DNA from: Mya arenaria
Taxonomy: Eukaryota > Mollusca > Bivalvia > Myida > Myidae
Length of the DNA: 64,000 bases
Assembly: GCF_026914265.1 (NCBI RefSeq)
Contig: NC_069134.1
Coordinates: 11,885,758 to 11,949,757, forward strand
Direction of reading: 5' to 3'
Shown here: one piece after another, positions 13,734 to 25,753 of the stretch
Layout: every line of letters starts with the position of its first letter
Numbering within the stretch: position 1 is the stretch's first letter
Translations under genes and position numbers: made by a program
The notes under the pieces: generated by a model
Told to the model about the DNA's origin: nothing
The model's input: only the letters and a program-made list of their open reading frames with translations
Databases searched by the model: none

Positions 13734-16700
13734 TATGTTGTTCTGTGATCCCTGGTATAGTGAATGTTGTTCTGTGATCTCTGGAATGTTGTTCTGTGAT
13801 CCCTGGTATAGTGTATGTTGTTCTGTGATTCCTGGTATAGTGTATGTTGTTCTGTGATCTCTGGTATAGTGAATGTTGTTCTGTGATCTCTGGTATAGTG
13901 TATGTTGTTCTGTGATCTCTGGTATAGTGTATGTTGTTCTGTGATCTCTGGTATAGTGTATGTTGTTCTGTGATCTCTGGTATAGTGTATGTTGTTCTGT
14001 GATCTCTGGTATAGTGTATGTTGTTCTGTGATCCCTGGTATAGTGTATGTTGTTCTGTGATCCCTGGTATAGTGTATGTTGTTCTGTGATCCCTGGTATA
14101 GTGTATGTTGTTCTGTGATCTCTGGTATAGTGAATGTTGTTCTGTGATCCCTGGTATAGTGTATGTTGTTCTGTGATCTCTGGTATAGTGTATGTTGTTC
14201 TGTGATCCCTGGTATAGTGTATGTTGTTCTGTGATCCCTGGTATAGTGTATGTTGTTCTGTGATCCCTGGTATAGTGTATGTTGTTCTGTGATCCCTGGT
14301 ATAGTGTATGTTGTTCTGTGATCCCTGGTATAGTGTATGTTGTTCTGTGATCCCTGGTATAGTGTATGTTGTTCTGTGATCCCTGGTATAGTGTATGTTG
14401 TTCTGTGATCCCTGGTATAGTGTATGTTGTTCTGTGATCTCTGGTATAGTGAATGTTGTTCTGTGATCTCTGGTATAGTGTATGTTGTTCTGTGATCCCT
14501 GGTATAGTGTATGTTGTTCTGTGATCCCTGGTATAGTGTATGTTGTTCTGTGATCCCTGGTATAGTGTATGTTGTTCTGTGATCCCTGGTATAGTGTATG
14601 TTGTTCTGTGATCCCTGGTATAGTGTATGTTGTTCTGTGATCCCTGGTATAGTGTATGTTGTTCTGTGAGTCCTGGTATAGTGTATGTTGTTCTGTGATC
14701 TCTGGTATAGTGAATGTTGTTCTGTGATCCCTGGTATAGTGTATGTTGTTCTGTGATCCCTGGTATAGTGTATGTTGTTCTGTGATTCCTGGTATAGTGT
14801 ATGTTGTTCTGTGATCCCTGGTATAGTGTATGTTGTTCTGTGATCCCTGGTATAGTGTATGTTGTTCTGTGATCCCTGGTATAGTGTATGTTGTTCTGTG
14901 ATCCCTGGTATAGTGTATGTTGTTCTGTGATTCCTGGTATAGTGTATGTTGTTCTGTGATTCCTGGTATAGTGTATGTTGTTCTGTGAATCCTGGTATAG
15001 TGTATGTTGTTCTGTGATCCCTGGTATAGTGTATGTTGTTCTGTGATCCCTGGTATAGTGTATGTTGTTCTGTGATCCCTGGTATAGTGTATGTTGTTCT
15101 GTGATCCCTGGTATAGTGTTTGTTGTTCTGTGATCCCTGGTATAGTGTATGTTGTTCTGTGATTCCTGGTATAGTGTATGTTGTTCTGTGATCCCTGGTA
15201 TAGTGTATGTTGTTCTGTGATCCCTGGTATAGTGTATGTTGTTCTGTGATCCCTGGTATAGTGTATGTTGTTCTGTGATCCCTGGTATAGTGTATGTTGT
15301 TCTGTGATCCCTGGTATAGTGTATGTTGTTCTGTGATCCCTGGTATAGTGTATGTTGTTCTGTGATCTCTGGTATAGTGTATGTTGTTCTGTGATCCCTG
15401 GTATAGTGTATGTTGTTCTGTGATCCCTGGTATAGTGTATGTTGTTCTGTGATCCCTGGTATAGTGTATGTTGTTCTGTGATCCCTGGTATAGTGTATGT
15501 TGTTCTGTGATCCCTGGTATAGTGTATGTTGTTCTGTGATCCCTGGTATAGTGTATGTTGTTCTGTGATCCCTGGTATAGTGTATGTTGTTCTGTGATCC
15601 CTGGTATAGTGTATGTTGTTCTGTGATCCCTGGTATAGTGTATGTTGTTCTGTGATCCCTGGTATAGTGTATGTTGTTCTGTGATCCCTGGTATAGTGTA
15701 TGTTGTTCTGTGATCCCTGGTATAGTGTATGTTGTTCTGTGATCCCTGGTATAGTGTATGTTGTTCTGCGATCCCTGGTATAGTGTATGTTGTTCTGCGA
15801 TCCCTGGTATAGTGTATGTTGTTCTGCGATCCCTGGTATAGTGTATGTTGTTCTGTGATCCCTGGTATAGTGTATGTTGTTCTGTGATCCCTGGTATAGT
15901 GTATGTTGTTCTGTGATTCCTGGTATAGTGTATGTTGTTCTGTGATCCCTGGTATAGTGTATGTTGTTCTGTGATCCCTGGTATAGTGTATGTTGTTCTG
16001 TGATCCCTGGTATAGTGTATGTTGTTCTGTGATCCCTGGTATAGTGTATGTTGTTCTGTGATCCCTGGTATAGTGTATGTTGTTCTGTGATCCCTGGTAT
16101 AGTGTATGTTGTTCTGTGATCCCTGGTATAGTGTATGTTGTTCTGTGATTCCTGGTATAGTGTATGTTGTTCTGTGATCCCTGGTATAGTGTATGTTGTT
16201 CTGTGATCCCTGGTATAGTGTATGTTGTTCTGTGATCCCTGGTATAGTGAATGTTGTTCTGTGATCCCTGGTATAGTGTATGTTGTTCTGTGATCCCTGG
16301 TATAGTGTATGTTGTTCTGTGATTCCTGGTATAGTGTATGTTGTTCTGTGATTCCTGGTATAGTGTATGTTGTTCTGTGATCCCTGGTATAGTGTATGTT
16401 GTTCTGTGATCCCTGGTATAGTGTATGTTGTTCTGTGATCCCTGGTATAGTGTATGTTGTTCTGTGATCCCTGGTATAGTGTATGTTGTTCTGTGATCCC
16501 TGGTATAGTGTATGTTGTTCTGTGATCCCTGGTATAGTGTATGTTGTTCTGTGATCCTGGTATAGTGTATGTTGTTCATTGATCCCTGGTATAGTGTATG
16601 TTGTTCTGTGATCCCTGGTATAGTGTATGTTGTTCTGCGATCCCTGGTATAGTGTATGTTGTTCTGTGATCCCTGGTATAGTGTATGTTGTTCTGCGATC

Positions 16701-18104
16701 CCTGGTATAGTGTATGTTGTTCTGTGATCCCTGGTATAGTGTATGTTGTTCTGTGATTCCTGGTATAGTGTATGTTGTTCTGTGATTCCTGGTATAGTGT
16801 AGGTTGTTCTGTGATCCCTGGTATAGTGTAGGTTGTTCTGTGATCCCTGGTATAGTGAATGTTGTTCTGTGATCCCTGGTATAGTGAATGTTGTTCTGTG
16901 ATCTCTGGTATAGTGTATGTTGTTCTGTGATCCCTGGTATAGTGTATGTTGTTCTGTGATCCCTGGTATAGTGTATGTTGTTCTGTGATTCCTGGTATAG
17001 TGTATGTTGTTCTGTGATCCCTGGTATAGTGTATGTTGTTCTGTGATCCCTGGTATAGTGTATGTTGTTCTGTGATCCCTGGTATAGTGTATGTTGTTCT
17101 GTGATCCCTGGTATAGTGTATGTTGTTCTGTGATCCCTGGTATAGTGTATGTTGTTCTGTGATCCCTGGTATAGTGTATGTTGTTCTGTGATTCCTGGTA
17201 TAGTGTATGTTGTTCTGTGATCCCTGGTATAGTGTATGTTGTTCTGTGATCCCTGGTATAGTGTATGTTGTTCTGTGATCCCTGGTATAGTGAATGTTGT
17301 TCTGTGATCCCTGGTATAGTGTATGTTGTTCTGTGATCCCTGGTATAGTGTATGTTGTTCTGTGATTCCTGGTATAGTGTATGTTGTTCTGTGATTCCTG
17401 GTATAGTGTATGTTGTTCTGTGATCCCTGGTATAGTGTATGTTGTTCTGTGATCCCTGGTATAGTGTATGTTGTTCTGTGATCCCTGGTATAGTGTATGT
17501 TGTTCTGTGATCCCTGGTATAGTGTATGTTGTTCTGTGATCCCTGGTATAGTGTATGTTGTTCTGTGATCCCTGGTATAGTGTATGTTGTTCTGTGATCC
17601 TGGTATAGTGTATGTTGTTCATTGATCCCTGGTATAGTGTATGTTGTTCTGTGATCCCTGGTATAGTGTATGTTGTTCTGTGATCCCTGGTATAGTGTAT
17701 GTTGTTCTGCGATCCCTGGTATAGTGTATGTTGTTCTGCGATCCCTGGTATAGTGTATGTTGTTCTGTGATCCCTGGTATAGTGTATGTTGTTCTGTGAT
17801 TCCTGGTATAGTGTATGTTGTTCTGTGATTCCTGGTATAGTGTAGGTTGTTCTGTGATCCCTGGTATAGTGTAGGTTGTTCTGTGATCCCTGGTATAGTG
17901 AATGTTGTTCTGTGATCCCTGGTATAGTGAATGTTGTTCTGTGATCTCTGGTATAGTGTATGTTGTTCTGTGATCCCTGGTATAGTGTATGTTGTTCTGT
18001 GATCCCTGGTATAGTGTATGTTGTTCTGTGATTCCTGGTATAGTGTATGTTGTTCTGTGATCCCTGGTATAGTGTATGTTGTTCTGTGATCCCTGGTATA
18101 GTGG
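13734..18104. repeat. minisatellite array 2, 29-bp unit, about 150 copies
   Basis: Each unit reads 'tatgttgttctgtgatcc' then 'ctggtatagtg', and 'gttgtt' starts are 29 apart. Homogeneity is very high; common variants are ccctgg/tcctgg/tctctgg, tgtgat/tgcgat and gtat/gaat. Two 28-bp units occur near 16,550 and 17,597. The minus-strand unit has no stop codon in any frame, and 29 is not a multiple of 3, so three units make one 29-residue protein period. This gives an uninterrupted 1,488-codon minus-strand frame (13,697-18,163). I treat that frame as a by-product: single-base length changes do not close it, its start lies in flanking DNA and it ends in the adjoining transposon. Confidence 0.97.
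16530..18104. repeat. internal block duplication in array 2, offset 1,043 bp
   Basis: A set of rare variants recurs at a fixed offset. A 28-bp unit followed by 'gttgttcattgatccctgg' occurs at 16,550-16,586 and 17,597-17,630; a pair of 'tgtaggttgttctg' units occurs at 16,801 and 16,830 and again at 17,844 and 17,873. The offset equals 36 units less one base, as expected because the interval includes one 28-bp unit. The right-hand copy is cut off by the end of the array. Confidence 0.85.
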
Positions 18105-19660
18105 GTGAAAGAAATCTCCTTATTCCTTGGACAATCAGGGAATACAACGTTAGCAGAACGCATATTAATTCATTTTTTCACATTGACCACAGCAGGAAGA
18201 AGATTTATCGCTCTGCTTACTGCTTAATTAAATTTACAATATTTACAAGAATTCATATAGGAACTTCCTGCCACTATTTAGTCTTTAGACGTTAATAAAT
18301 TAATGATCGTATTTTGTCAATTGGGTTCATCAAATTGCTTATTAATATAACAATTACTCCAAGCCTCAAATTAGCATTTCATTAAAAAGTGACAATAAGA
18401 CACCGAAAACGGCGACACTTTGCTGGTAATCTCGAAAATCAATTTGTATATAACAGGATTAAACTCGTTAGAATACAAGTGTCATCATGGCAAAACTTTA
18501 ATTTAATGTAGATGGATCGAACCATGATATACTGAAGCTGTGCATTGCACTTTTTGCTCCAATAAAGAGTTGTACAGAAAAGATTCAAAAGAAGAATTGA
18601 AAATTCATTTTAAAACATTGAGTTGTTTTGCGTTCGATTTTTTCGCCCTGATCGATTAAACGTTTTGACCCATTAGGCTACCATTTATACGTGAGACGCG
18701 TGGTTGCTGAGTACGTCATATATAACGTTGTACAAACATACTGTGTGTATGAGCATGTGAAGACATTGACGTTATCGTCTTTGATTGACATTCGAAAGCG
18801 AGGCGGAAGTTACATTACAAATCATGATTTCGTAGCGATATAACGTTACTAAATATCATATGTTTATTTCAGATGTTGTAACGACCATTGTCATTTCAAC
18901 AATAGTACACACACACCCATTACATATTTAATGGTGATATTTGAGAGGGCTTACTTGTATTTATGATATCGATGAATTGTATTCCATTTATCCCGTAGTA
19001 CGATCAAATGGTTTGTTAAAATCGCAATGAATTATGGACTTTAGTTCAGGCTTGAAATGTTTCAGACTTTTCATTTTGAATTTCCACCGACGACTTCACT
19101 CACAATACAAAAGCATACGTTAGATCGCTTTAATATTTAATATATTAGGTACTGAAGATTTAATTAAGTATATACCATCGTGGTAGAATTCATAATACAT
19201 CCTGATCGTACCACGGTACTTTATAATATTCATGACTGTAAGTAGACGTAAGCAAGATTATAAAGCAATATCAATCAGATGTCGTCATGTTTTCATTTTA
19301 AACAATGACATAAACCTTCATGTCACGCTCTTTGAGAAATTTTCCAAATGACATTGCTCAAATGTATTTAAAAAAGTTACAAAAACTTAAACTCAAAAGC
19401 ACATCTGCGATCTTATGATTACCCGTGTGATAAAATAGCTTGATTAAAATCACATTTGAAGTAGTACCATTTTATATGCCTCATAACAGATTCATCCCAA
19501 AATGTTTTCATTTAAATGTAAGATTAAAAGCTTATTCTGACAGATTAATTGAATGGTACGACTTCCATTAATGTTATTTAAAGAGTCTTTGCCGCTTTAT
19601 GCATATAGCTTCGCAATATAATACGGCTCAATCACTTTCAAAAGTGAGAGAATATTATTT
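18105..19660. other. intergenic, no gene recognised
   Basis: A+T-rich, without long frames, recognised repeats or transposon ends. The strong array homogeneity stops sharply at about 18,104. Confidence 0.5.
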
Positions 19661-19909
19661 TCATTCATATTCAAAAGAAGAAAGATATTTGCTTATTTCT
19701 TTTTCAGCCAATTCATTCAAGTATCTTAATGAAATATAAATAGAATTGCCATTTTCGATATCAATTTTTATGCGATTTAAATGCCCGTCATGATAGGCTA
19801 ATAGCTTGATTATATTTGTCATCAATTCCATATCTTTATATATACGTCTGTATATACAAAAAGTTGTTATAAAAGCAGCTATCCATTCTTTAATTGTATT
19901 CATATTCAC
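19661..19909 (-). CDS. possible small open frame, 82 codons, unknown
   Basis: An ATG-started minus-strand frame with a mixed, protein-like composition (for example 'NELAEKEISKYL' near the C-terminus) and no repeats. I recognise no domain, signal peptide or paralogue. In A+T-rich DNA a frame of this size can occur by chance. It ends just before the left edge of the 7-kb duplication. An exon of an unseen gene is an alternative. Confidence 0.15.
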   Translation of the reverse strand: MNMNTIKEWIAAFITTFCIYRRIYKDMELMTNIIKLLAYHDGHLNRIKIDIENGNSIYISLRYLNELAEKEISKYLSSFEYE

Positions 19910-20300
19910 ATTAAACTAATGGGCCACCGGATAAGCGACCGTTTGACTTGCTCCAAAAGACCATCCACATTTGAACTCTCTAAATATTAGTATTGTATAA
20001 ACAAGGAATGCTCTGAAACTATTACCAGGTCAGAGTTTGAATTAATTCATTGTTGATCGTCACATTTAGCCGTGTGCATATGAAGCTTCAAAGAATATTT
20101 TCTAACCGTAGTTAACTATATATCATATAACATCGAAACCCTTGCTAAATGTTTAACAAATATAATAGCAGTATCAACCCTGACATTTTAAATAAGAAAA
20201 CACTTAAAGTTCATGAACTTCAAACAAATAAGGTTCATGTCAAGTAAACATTAGTTTGTGACACTGATTATCAATATAAAAAGTTAAAACACTATAACCA

Positions 20301-20430
20301 GTGGCGGCTCCAGGATTCGACGTTAGAGTAGGCGTAACTAAGGGGCGTTCCCTTATGACTCTCGCCTCTCCATCAGAAACGTAATTTATTTGATTTAAAA
20401 TGTTTGCAGGCGGGTCTTCCCCCAAGATTT
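20301..20430 (+). mobile_element. GGATCCAGG-end short transposon, 5' fragment (copy 3)
   Basis: Starts 'cagtggcggctccagg', followed by 'acgttagagtaggcgtaact' and 'catcagaaacgtaattta', which align with copy 2 and with the complement of the 62-kb copy. The right terminus is absent. Sequence shared with duplication half B resumes at about 20,430. It lies about 330 bp left of array 3. Confidence 0.7.
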
Positions 20431-20761
20431 GCAGATCCCTGCAGATGGACGTTATTGAAATATGAGAGTGCAGTGCAGTTGTCTAAGAGTACAATGATAA
20501 AACCCTCGTTAGCTTTTTAGTTACACAGGAATAAATCTTCATGGTTAATCCTATCGATTTTATGAGCCATTGGTGATTGGAATCAAGTCTTATGTCATTA
20601 GCTCTTGTTTTTAAGATTAATATACGTTAAGCAATGTTAATCGCATAAGCACTGTTGACCTCTTTAAGTGATCCAAATGTTTTTAATAATGCAAGGTATT
20701 TTTTCTAATTTCACTAAGTCATTTTGGCGTCCTACGATATACCTTACGAAGGTCGTAAATA

Positions 20762-23026
20762 GGGTAGCTGGTTTAATGTGACGATCATACACGGTAGGTG
20801 GTTCAATGTGACGATCGTACATGGTAGGTGGTTCAATGTGACGATCGTACACGGTAGGTGGTTCAATGTGACGATCGTACATGGTAGGTGGTTCAATGTA
20901 AAGATCGTACATGGTAGGTGGTTCAATGTGACGATCGTATATGGTAGGTGGTTCAATGTGAAGATCGTACATAGTAGGTGGTTCAATGTGACGATCGTAC
21001 ATAGTAGGTGGCTCAATGTGACGATCGTACATAGTAGGTGGTTCAATGTGACGATCGTACATGGTAGGTGGTTCAATGTGACGATCGTACGTAGTAGGTG
21101 GTTCAATGTGACCATCATACACGGTAGGTGGTTCAATGTGACGATCATACACGGTAGGTGGTTCAATGTGACGATCATACACGGTAGGTGGTTCAATGTG
21201 ACGATCATACATAGTATGTGGTTCAATGTGACGATCGTACATGGTAGGTGGTTCAATGTGACGATCGTACATGGTCGCTGGTTCAATGTGACGATCATAC
21301 ACGGTAGGTGGTTCAATGTAAAGATCGTACATGGTAGGTGGTTCAATGTGACGATCGTACATGGTAGGTGGTTTAATGTGACGATCGTACATAGTAGGTG
21401 GTTCAATGTGACCATCATACACGGTAGGTGGTTCAATGTGACGATCATACACGGTAGGTGGTTCAATGTGACGATCATGCACGGTAGGTGGTTCAATGTG
21501 ACGATCATACACGGTAGGTGGTTCAATGTGACGATTGTACATGGTAGCTGGTTCAATGTGACGATCGTACATGGTAGGTGGTTTAATGTGACGATCGTAC
21601 ATAGTAGGTGGTTCAATGTGACGATCATACACGGTAGGTGGTTCAATGTGACGATCGTACATGGTAGCTGGTTCAATGTGACGATCATACATGGTAGGTG
21701 GTTCAATGTAAAGATCGTAAATGGTAGGTGGTTCAATGTGACGATCGTACATGGTAGGTGGTTTAATGTGACGATCGTACATAGTAGGTGGTTCAATGTG
21801 ACCATCATACACGGTAGGTGGTTCAATGTGAAGATCATACACGGTAGGTGGTTCAATGTGACGATCGTACATGGTAGGTGGTTCAATGTGACGATCATAC
21901 ACGGTAGGTGGTTCAATGTGACGATCATACAAGGTAGGTGGTTCAATGTGACGATCGTACATAGTAGGTGGTTCAATGTGACGATCGTACATGGTAGGTG
22001 GTTCAATGTGACGATCATACACGGTAGGTGGTTCAATGTGACGATCGTACATGGTAGGTGGTTCAATGTGAAGATCGTACATGGTAGGTGGTTCAATGTG
22101 ACGATCGTACATAGTAGGTGGTTCAATGTGACGATCGTCCATGGAAAGTGGTTCAATGTGACGATCATACATAGTAGGTGGTTCAATGTGACCATCATAC
22201 ACGGTAGGTGGTTCAATGTGACGATCATACACGGTACGTGGTTCAATGTGACGATCATACATAGTAGGTGGTTCAATGTGACGATCATACACGGTAGGTG
22301 GTTCAATGTAAAGATCGTACATGGTAGGTGGTTCAATGTGACGATCGTACATGGTAGGTGGTTTAATGTGACGATCGTACATAGTAGGTGGTTCAATGTG
22401 ACCATCATACACGGTAGGTGGTTCAATGTGACGATCATACACGGTAGGTGGTTCAATGTGACGATCATGCACGGTAGGTGGTTCAATGTGACGATCATAC
22501 ACGGTAGGTGGTTCAATGTGAAGATCGTACATGGTAGCTGGTTCAATGTGACAACCGTACATAGTAGGTGGTTCAATGTGACGATCGTACATGGTAGGTG
22601 GTTTAATGTGACGATCATACACGGTAGGTGGTTCAATGTGACGATCATACATAGAAGGTGGTTCAATGTGACGATCGTACATGGTAGGTGGTTCAATGTG
22701 ACGATCGTACATGGTAGGTGGTTCAATGTGACGATCGTACATAGTAGGTGGTTCAATGTGACGATCGTACATAGTAGGTGGTTCAATGTGACGACCGTAC
22801 ATAGTAGGTGGTTCAATGTGATGACCGTACATAGTAGGTGGTTCAATGTGACGATCGTACATAGTATGTGGTTCAATGTGACGATCGTACATAGTAGGTG
22901 GTTCAATGTGACGACCGTACATAGTAAGTGGTTAATGTGACGATCATACATAGTATGTGGTCCAATGTGACGATCGTACATGGTAGGTGGTTCAATGTGA
23001 CGATCGTACATAGTAGGTGGTTCAAT
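20762..23026. repeat. minisatellite array 3, 30-bp unit, about 75 copies
   Basis: Unit 'ggtggttcaatgtgacgatc' then 'gtacatagta', phase-locked at 30 bp for nearly the whole array, with one 1-bp loss near 22,932. Because 30 is a multiple of 3 and the unit lacks stops in several frames, long frames with 10-residue periods appear on both strands (20,664-22,922, 20,744-23,011 and 20,778-22,940). Having them on both strands argues that they are by-products. A block with the rare variant 'acgatcatgc' recurs 990 bp apart (33 units, 21,471 and 22,461). The unit contains the 8-base palindrome ACGATCGT. Confidence 0.97.
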
Positions 23027-24488
23027 ATCAATTTACTAAAAAAATAAAATATGAAGGAACGTTGACTTTTTCAACGTAACATTTTAACGTTTTTTTGAGC
23101 AAGCAACAAAAGTTAACATTTGCTTTGTGAAATAAATTGCGATCTTACACAAAGCAAACTTTGTTTTCTTAATGCCTCAAAAAGTTTTAAAATAACATGC
23201 AATTGTAGTTGTTTTTTTCTGAAAAGCGTTCCAAATTTTACGCGGACGTCATTGTCATTTTTAATGTCACTGGTAATCTCTATAAACCACCGGTAAGCAT
23301 ATATTCAATAAAGAATATGCAGTATTTGCTATTCATAGTACCATTCCAAAGAGGTGATAGACTCGGATTTCTTTAAAACCAAAAATATAAAGTACATTTC
23401 GATTAAATGAATATCATCGCGAACGAAAAGTCAAAATGTTTAACACCATTGAGATAAAAAGTCTGTGAAGAATATGAAAAATATGCAATTACGAATAATG
23501 TTACTCATATAGTGAGTTACCGAAGAAATGATAGATTCGGAAATTGTTAAAATTGAATAAATAAATAAAATTATGAATCAATTTTAGATTAAATGAATAT
23601 CATTCGAGATTAGAAAACGCATTCCACAATGGCTGTCGTATTGTTCTGTATATCTCATTGAATATTTCTATTAGGTTTGAAGCGAGGAAATTCGAAATTT
23701 GAACTCGCCGTCCCTATCGTTTACAAAATAACCCCTGTTGCATGTTTTACTACGTTGATTGAATATTCAACAAAAGTCTATTTCAAGTTCATTTATACCC
23801 ACTGAACATTGACAAATAGCAGACGTAAATCAGTCTATTTATTAAGTTACAAAACTACTTGACTCAGAGACAAAAGTAGCGGATTTTTGGTTGTTTATTT
23901 GAATAAAAAAGACATTGCACAAAGTAATATATATATATATTGAAATGCCATACATTTTACAAGAGCATGAATACGAATGAAACAATACAATTGTTTTATT
24001 CATTCATTTTGAAATGAATGGCTGGTTGCAATATCACAATATTACATATTGTTTGAATACCAAATTGATCATGTGAGTGATTAATACAGAAAGTACATTT
24101 CGTCGTAGTTAATATAACATTATGATACTTTCTATGTTTATTCTAACCTGACGTATGCCATAAATATTAGGAATTGTTTGTTTTAAGCGATCAATAAATT
24201 TTAATGTCTCATTTGAAACATAAATTTTATATATACATATGCAATGAATAAAAGCGACTGTTATATTTATGAAAATATGATTTAAGCAGTAAAATATTTT
24301 ATAAATATCCGAGTATAAATCTAAGATTTCGGTGTTTGAAGAATAAAATGTATGAACTGAAATATCCGCCGATGAGGAAAGTTAGAGATAATGTCGTGGT
24401 AACAGTGAAATAAACCGGACAATGACTGTTGCTTTGTGGAACTGTTGTCTTTAAAGGTATAATCCATAATAACTTTTACCGATTAACA
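23027..24488. other. 3' flank of gene copy A, no gene recognised
   Basis: A+T-rich. From about 23,340 onward it matches the corresponding stretch of half B (29,570-31,275), including 'tattgaaatgccatacat' (23,938), which resembles 'tattgaaatactagcaaa' in B. No frame of note. Confidence 0.6.
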
Positions 24489-25753
24489 TTATTTAACAGC
24501 GGTTACTGGTCGATGGCGTCTTTGAACGATTTCAGGAGTTTTACCACTTTTCGAATTGCCTCGAGGTTTCTTCTGGCTTGTGGTGCTATAACTACTCAAT
24601 TGTGACCTTGAACGAAGTCGGGCAGCATTAGGCTGGTAGCTCGAGGGCCGCATGTACTCTCGTCCGTCTACCGTCCGTCCGTACATCTGTGAGCGTGCAC
24701 GCTCACTTAACATCCGGTTTTCACAGACAAAAGTTCCATCATCCAACTTCGTCGGCACTATACCGTAACGCTCATATAAGTCTTGACGCGTTTTCTCTGT
24801 GTTAGTCATTTGTTTCACAGTGTGCTGCAACATTACCCAGTTCAATTTCGTGGACTGCGTATGGTGCTCCATTGCATTCTCATTTACCTGACGCTTCAAC
24901 ATTTTCCATCCTCGCTTAGCAAACACCTTTGTGACACTTTCTGGTTCCCCATGTGACGACATATCCGGTTCATCCTCACCTGTATCTCCATAAGCAATCC
25001 GGGCCTCCTCCTCCTCCCGCTCCTCCTGTCCCCTATTTATAGCACTAAACATCATCCTTGAAGCTAGACCTGTTGCTCTAGCCATATTGTTTAGTTTTGT
25101 TTTAACACTGTATATCCTTTCGTGTTTCCATATTCGCTGTTACCATACATATCCACCATGACCTGTTGGAAAGTTCCGCTAGATATAAAGTTCGGTTTTG
25201 GCTTCTTTGTAAAGTGCTCCGGATTACCGTTGTCTATGTTCTTAACACAGTTTTCAAAAGCCGACCAGGCTTGTTGCGGTGTATACATTTGAGACCTTTG
25301 GGTGTCATTATCGTCCTCTGAATCCAACCCCGTGTTGTCAACATCATCCTTTCCCGTTGCGATACTGTTCAGAGATACCCTGGAGCCCTTATTTCGCGAC
25401 CCTTTCCGCAGCTGCCTTGGGCTAGTAGAACTACTTTGCTGACGAACCCTGGCAGACGGAGATTTGTTAGTTGCCATGACTATCTCAATTTCAAGCGCAT
25501 CGTCAGTATCTGGCGTACTGGAGGATTCTGGAGAAATATCGATAATCGTTTCAGTTAAAGCCTTTGATATATCCAAATTAAGTTTCGGCACGTTTTGTTT
25601 ACGACACTTTTCGTTTCTGATCTCAGCGTTATTTACCACGCCGTTAATAGGAGATGGGCCGCGCTTAATTCTGTCATCAATCGTCTCCGCTGCTTCATTC
25701 CCATCTGAATTCTGATATGCGGACGCTTTTAAGCGTGCCAATATACTCTGCAT
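24489..25753 (-). pseudogene. frameshifted copy A of the intronless 420-codon gene
   Basis: Two abutting minus-strand frames, 25,091-25,753 (220 codons, N-terminal part) and 24,489-25,085 (198 codons, C-terminal part), together match copy B at 31,276-32,538 end to end. At the junction, after residues 'YTVLKQ', copy A has lost one base in the A-run present in B and has a base change, so the frame ends at once; the second part reopens at 'MARATGL'. Copy A also has one extra codon ('ETIIDIS' against 'ETIGIS'). Everything else is open, so the break is recent or the two halves are translated separately. The acid and serine-rich N-terminal region differs most from B; the 'QQAWSAFENCVKNID' and 'ENRMLSERARSQMYG' regions are the same. 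Family not recognised. Confidence 0.75.

Noticed and set aside
20664-23011. Long open frames of 720-755 codons on both strands (repeats such as 'HIEPPTMYDR' and 'RWFNVTIVHG')
   Set aside because: They are the readings of one 30-bp satellite in several frames and on both strands; all cannot be genes and none has a non-repeat domain.
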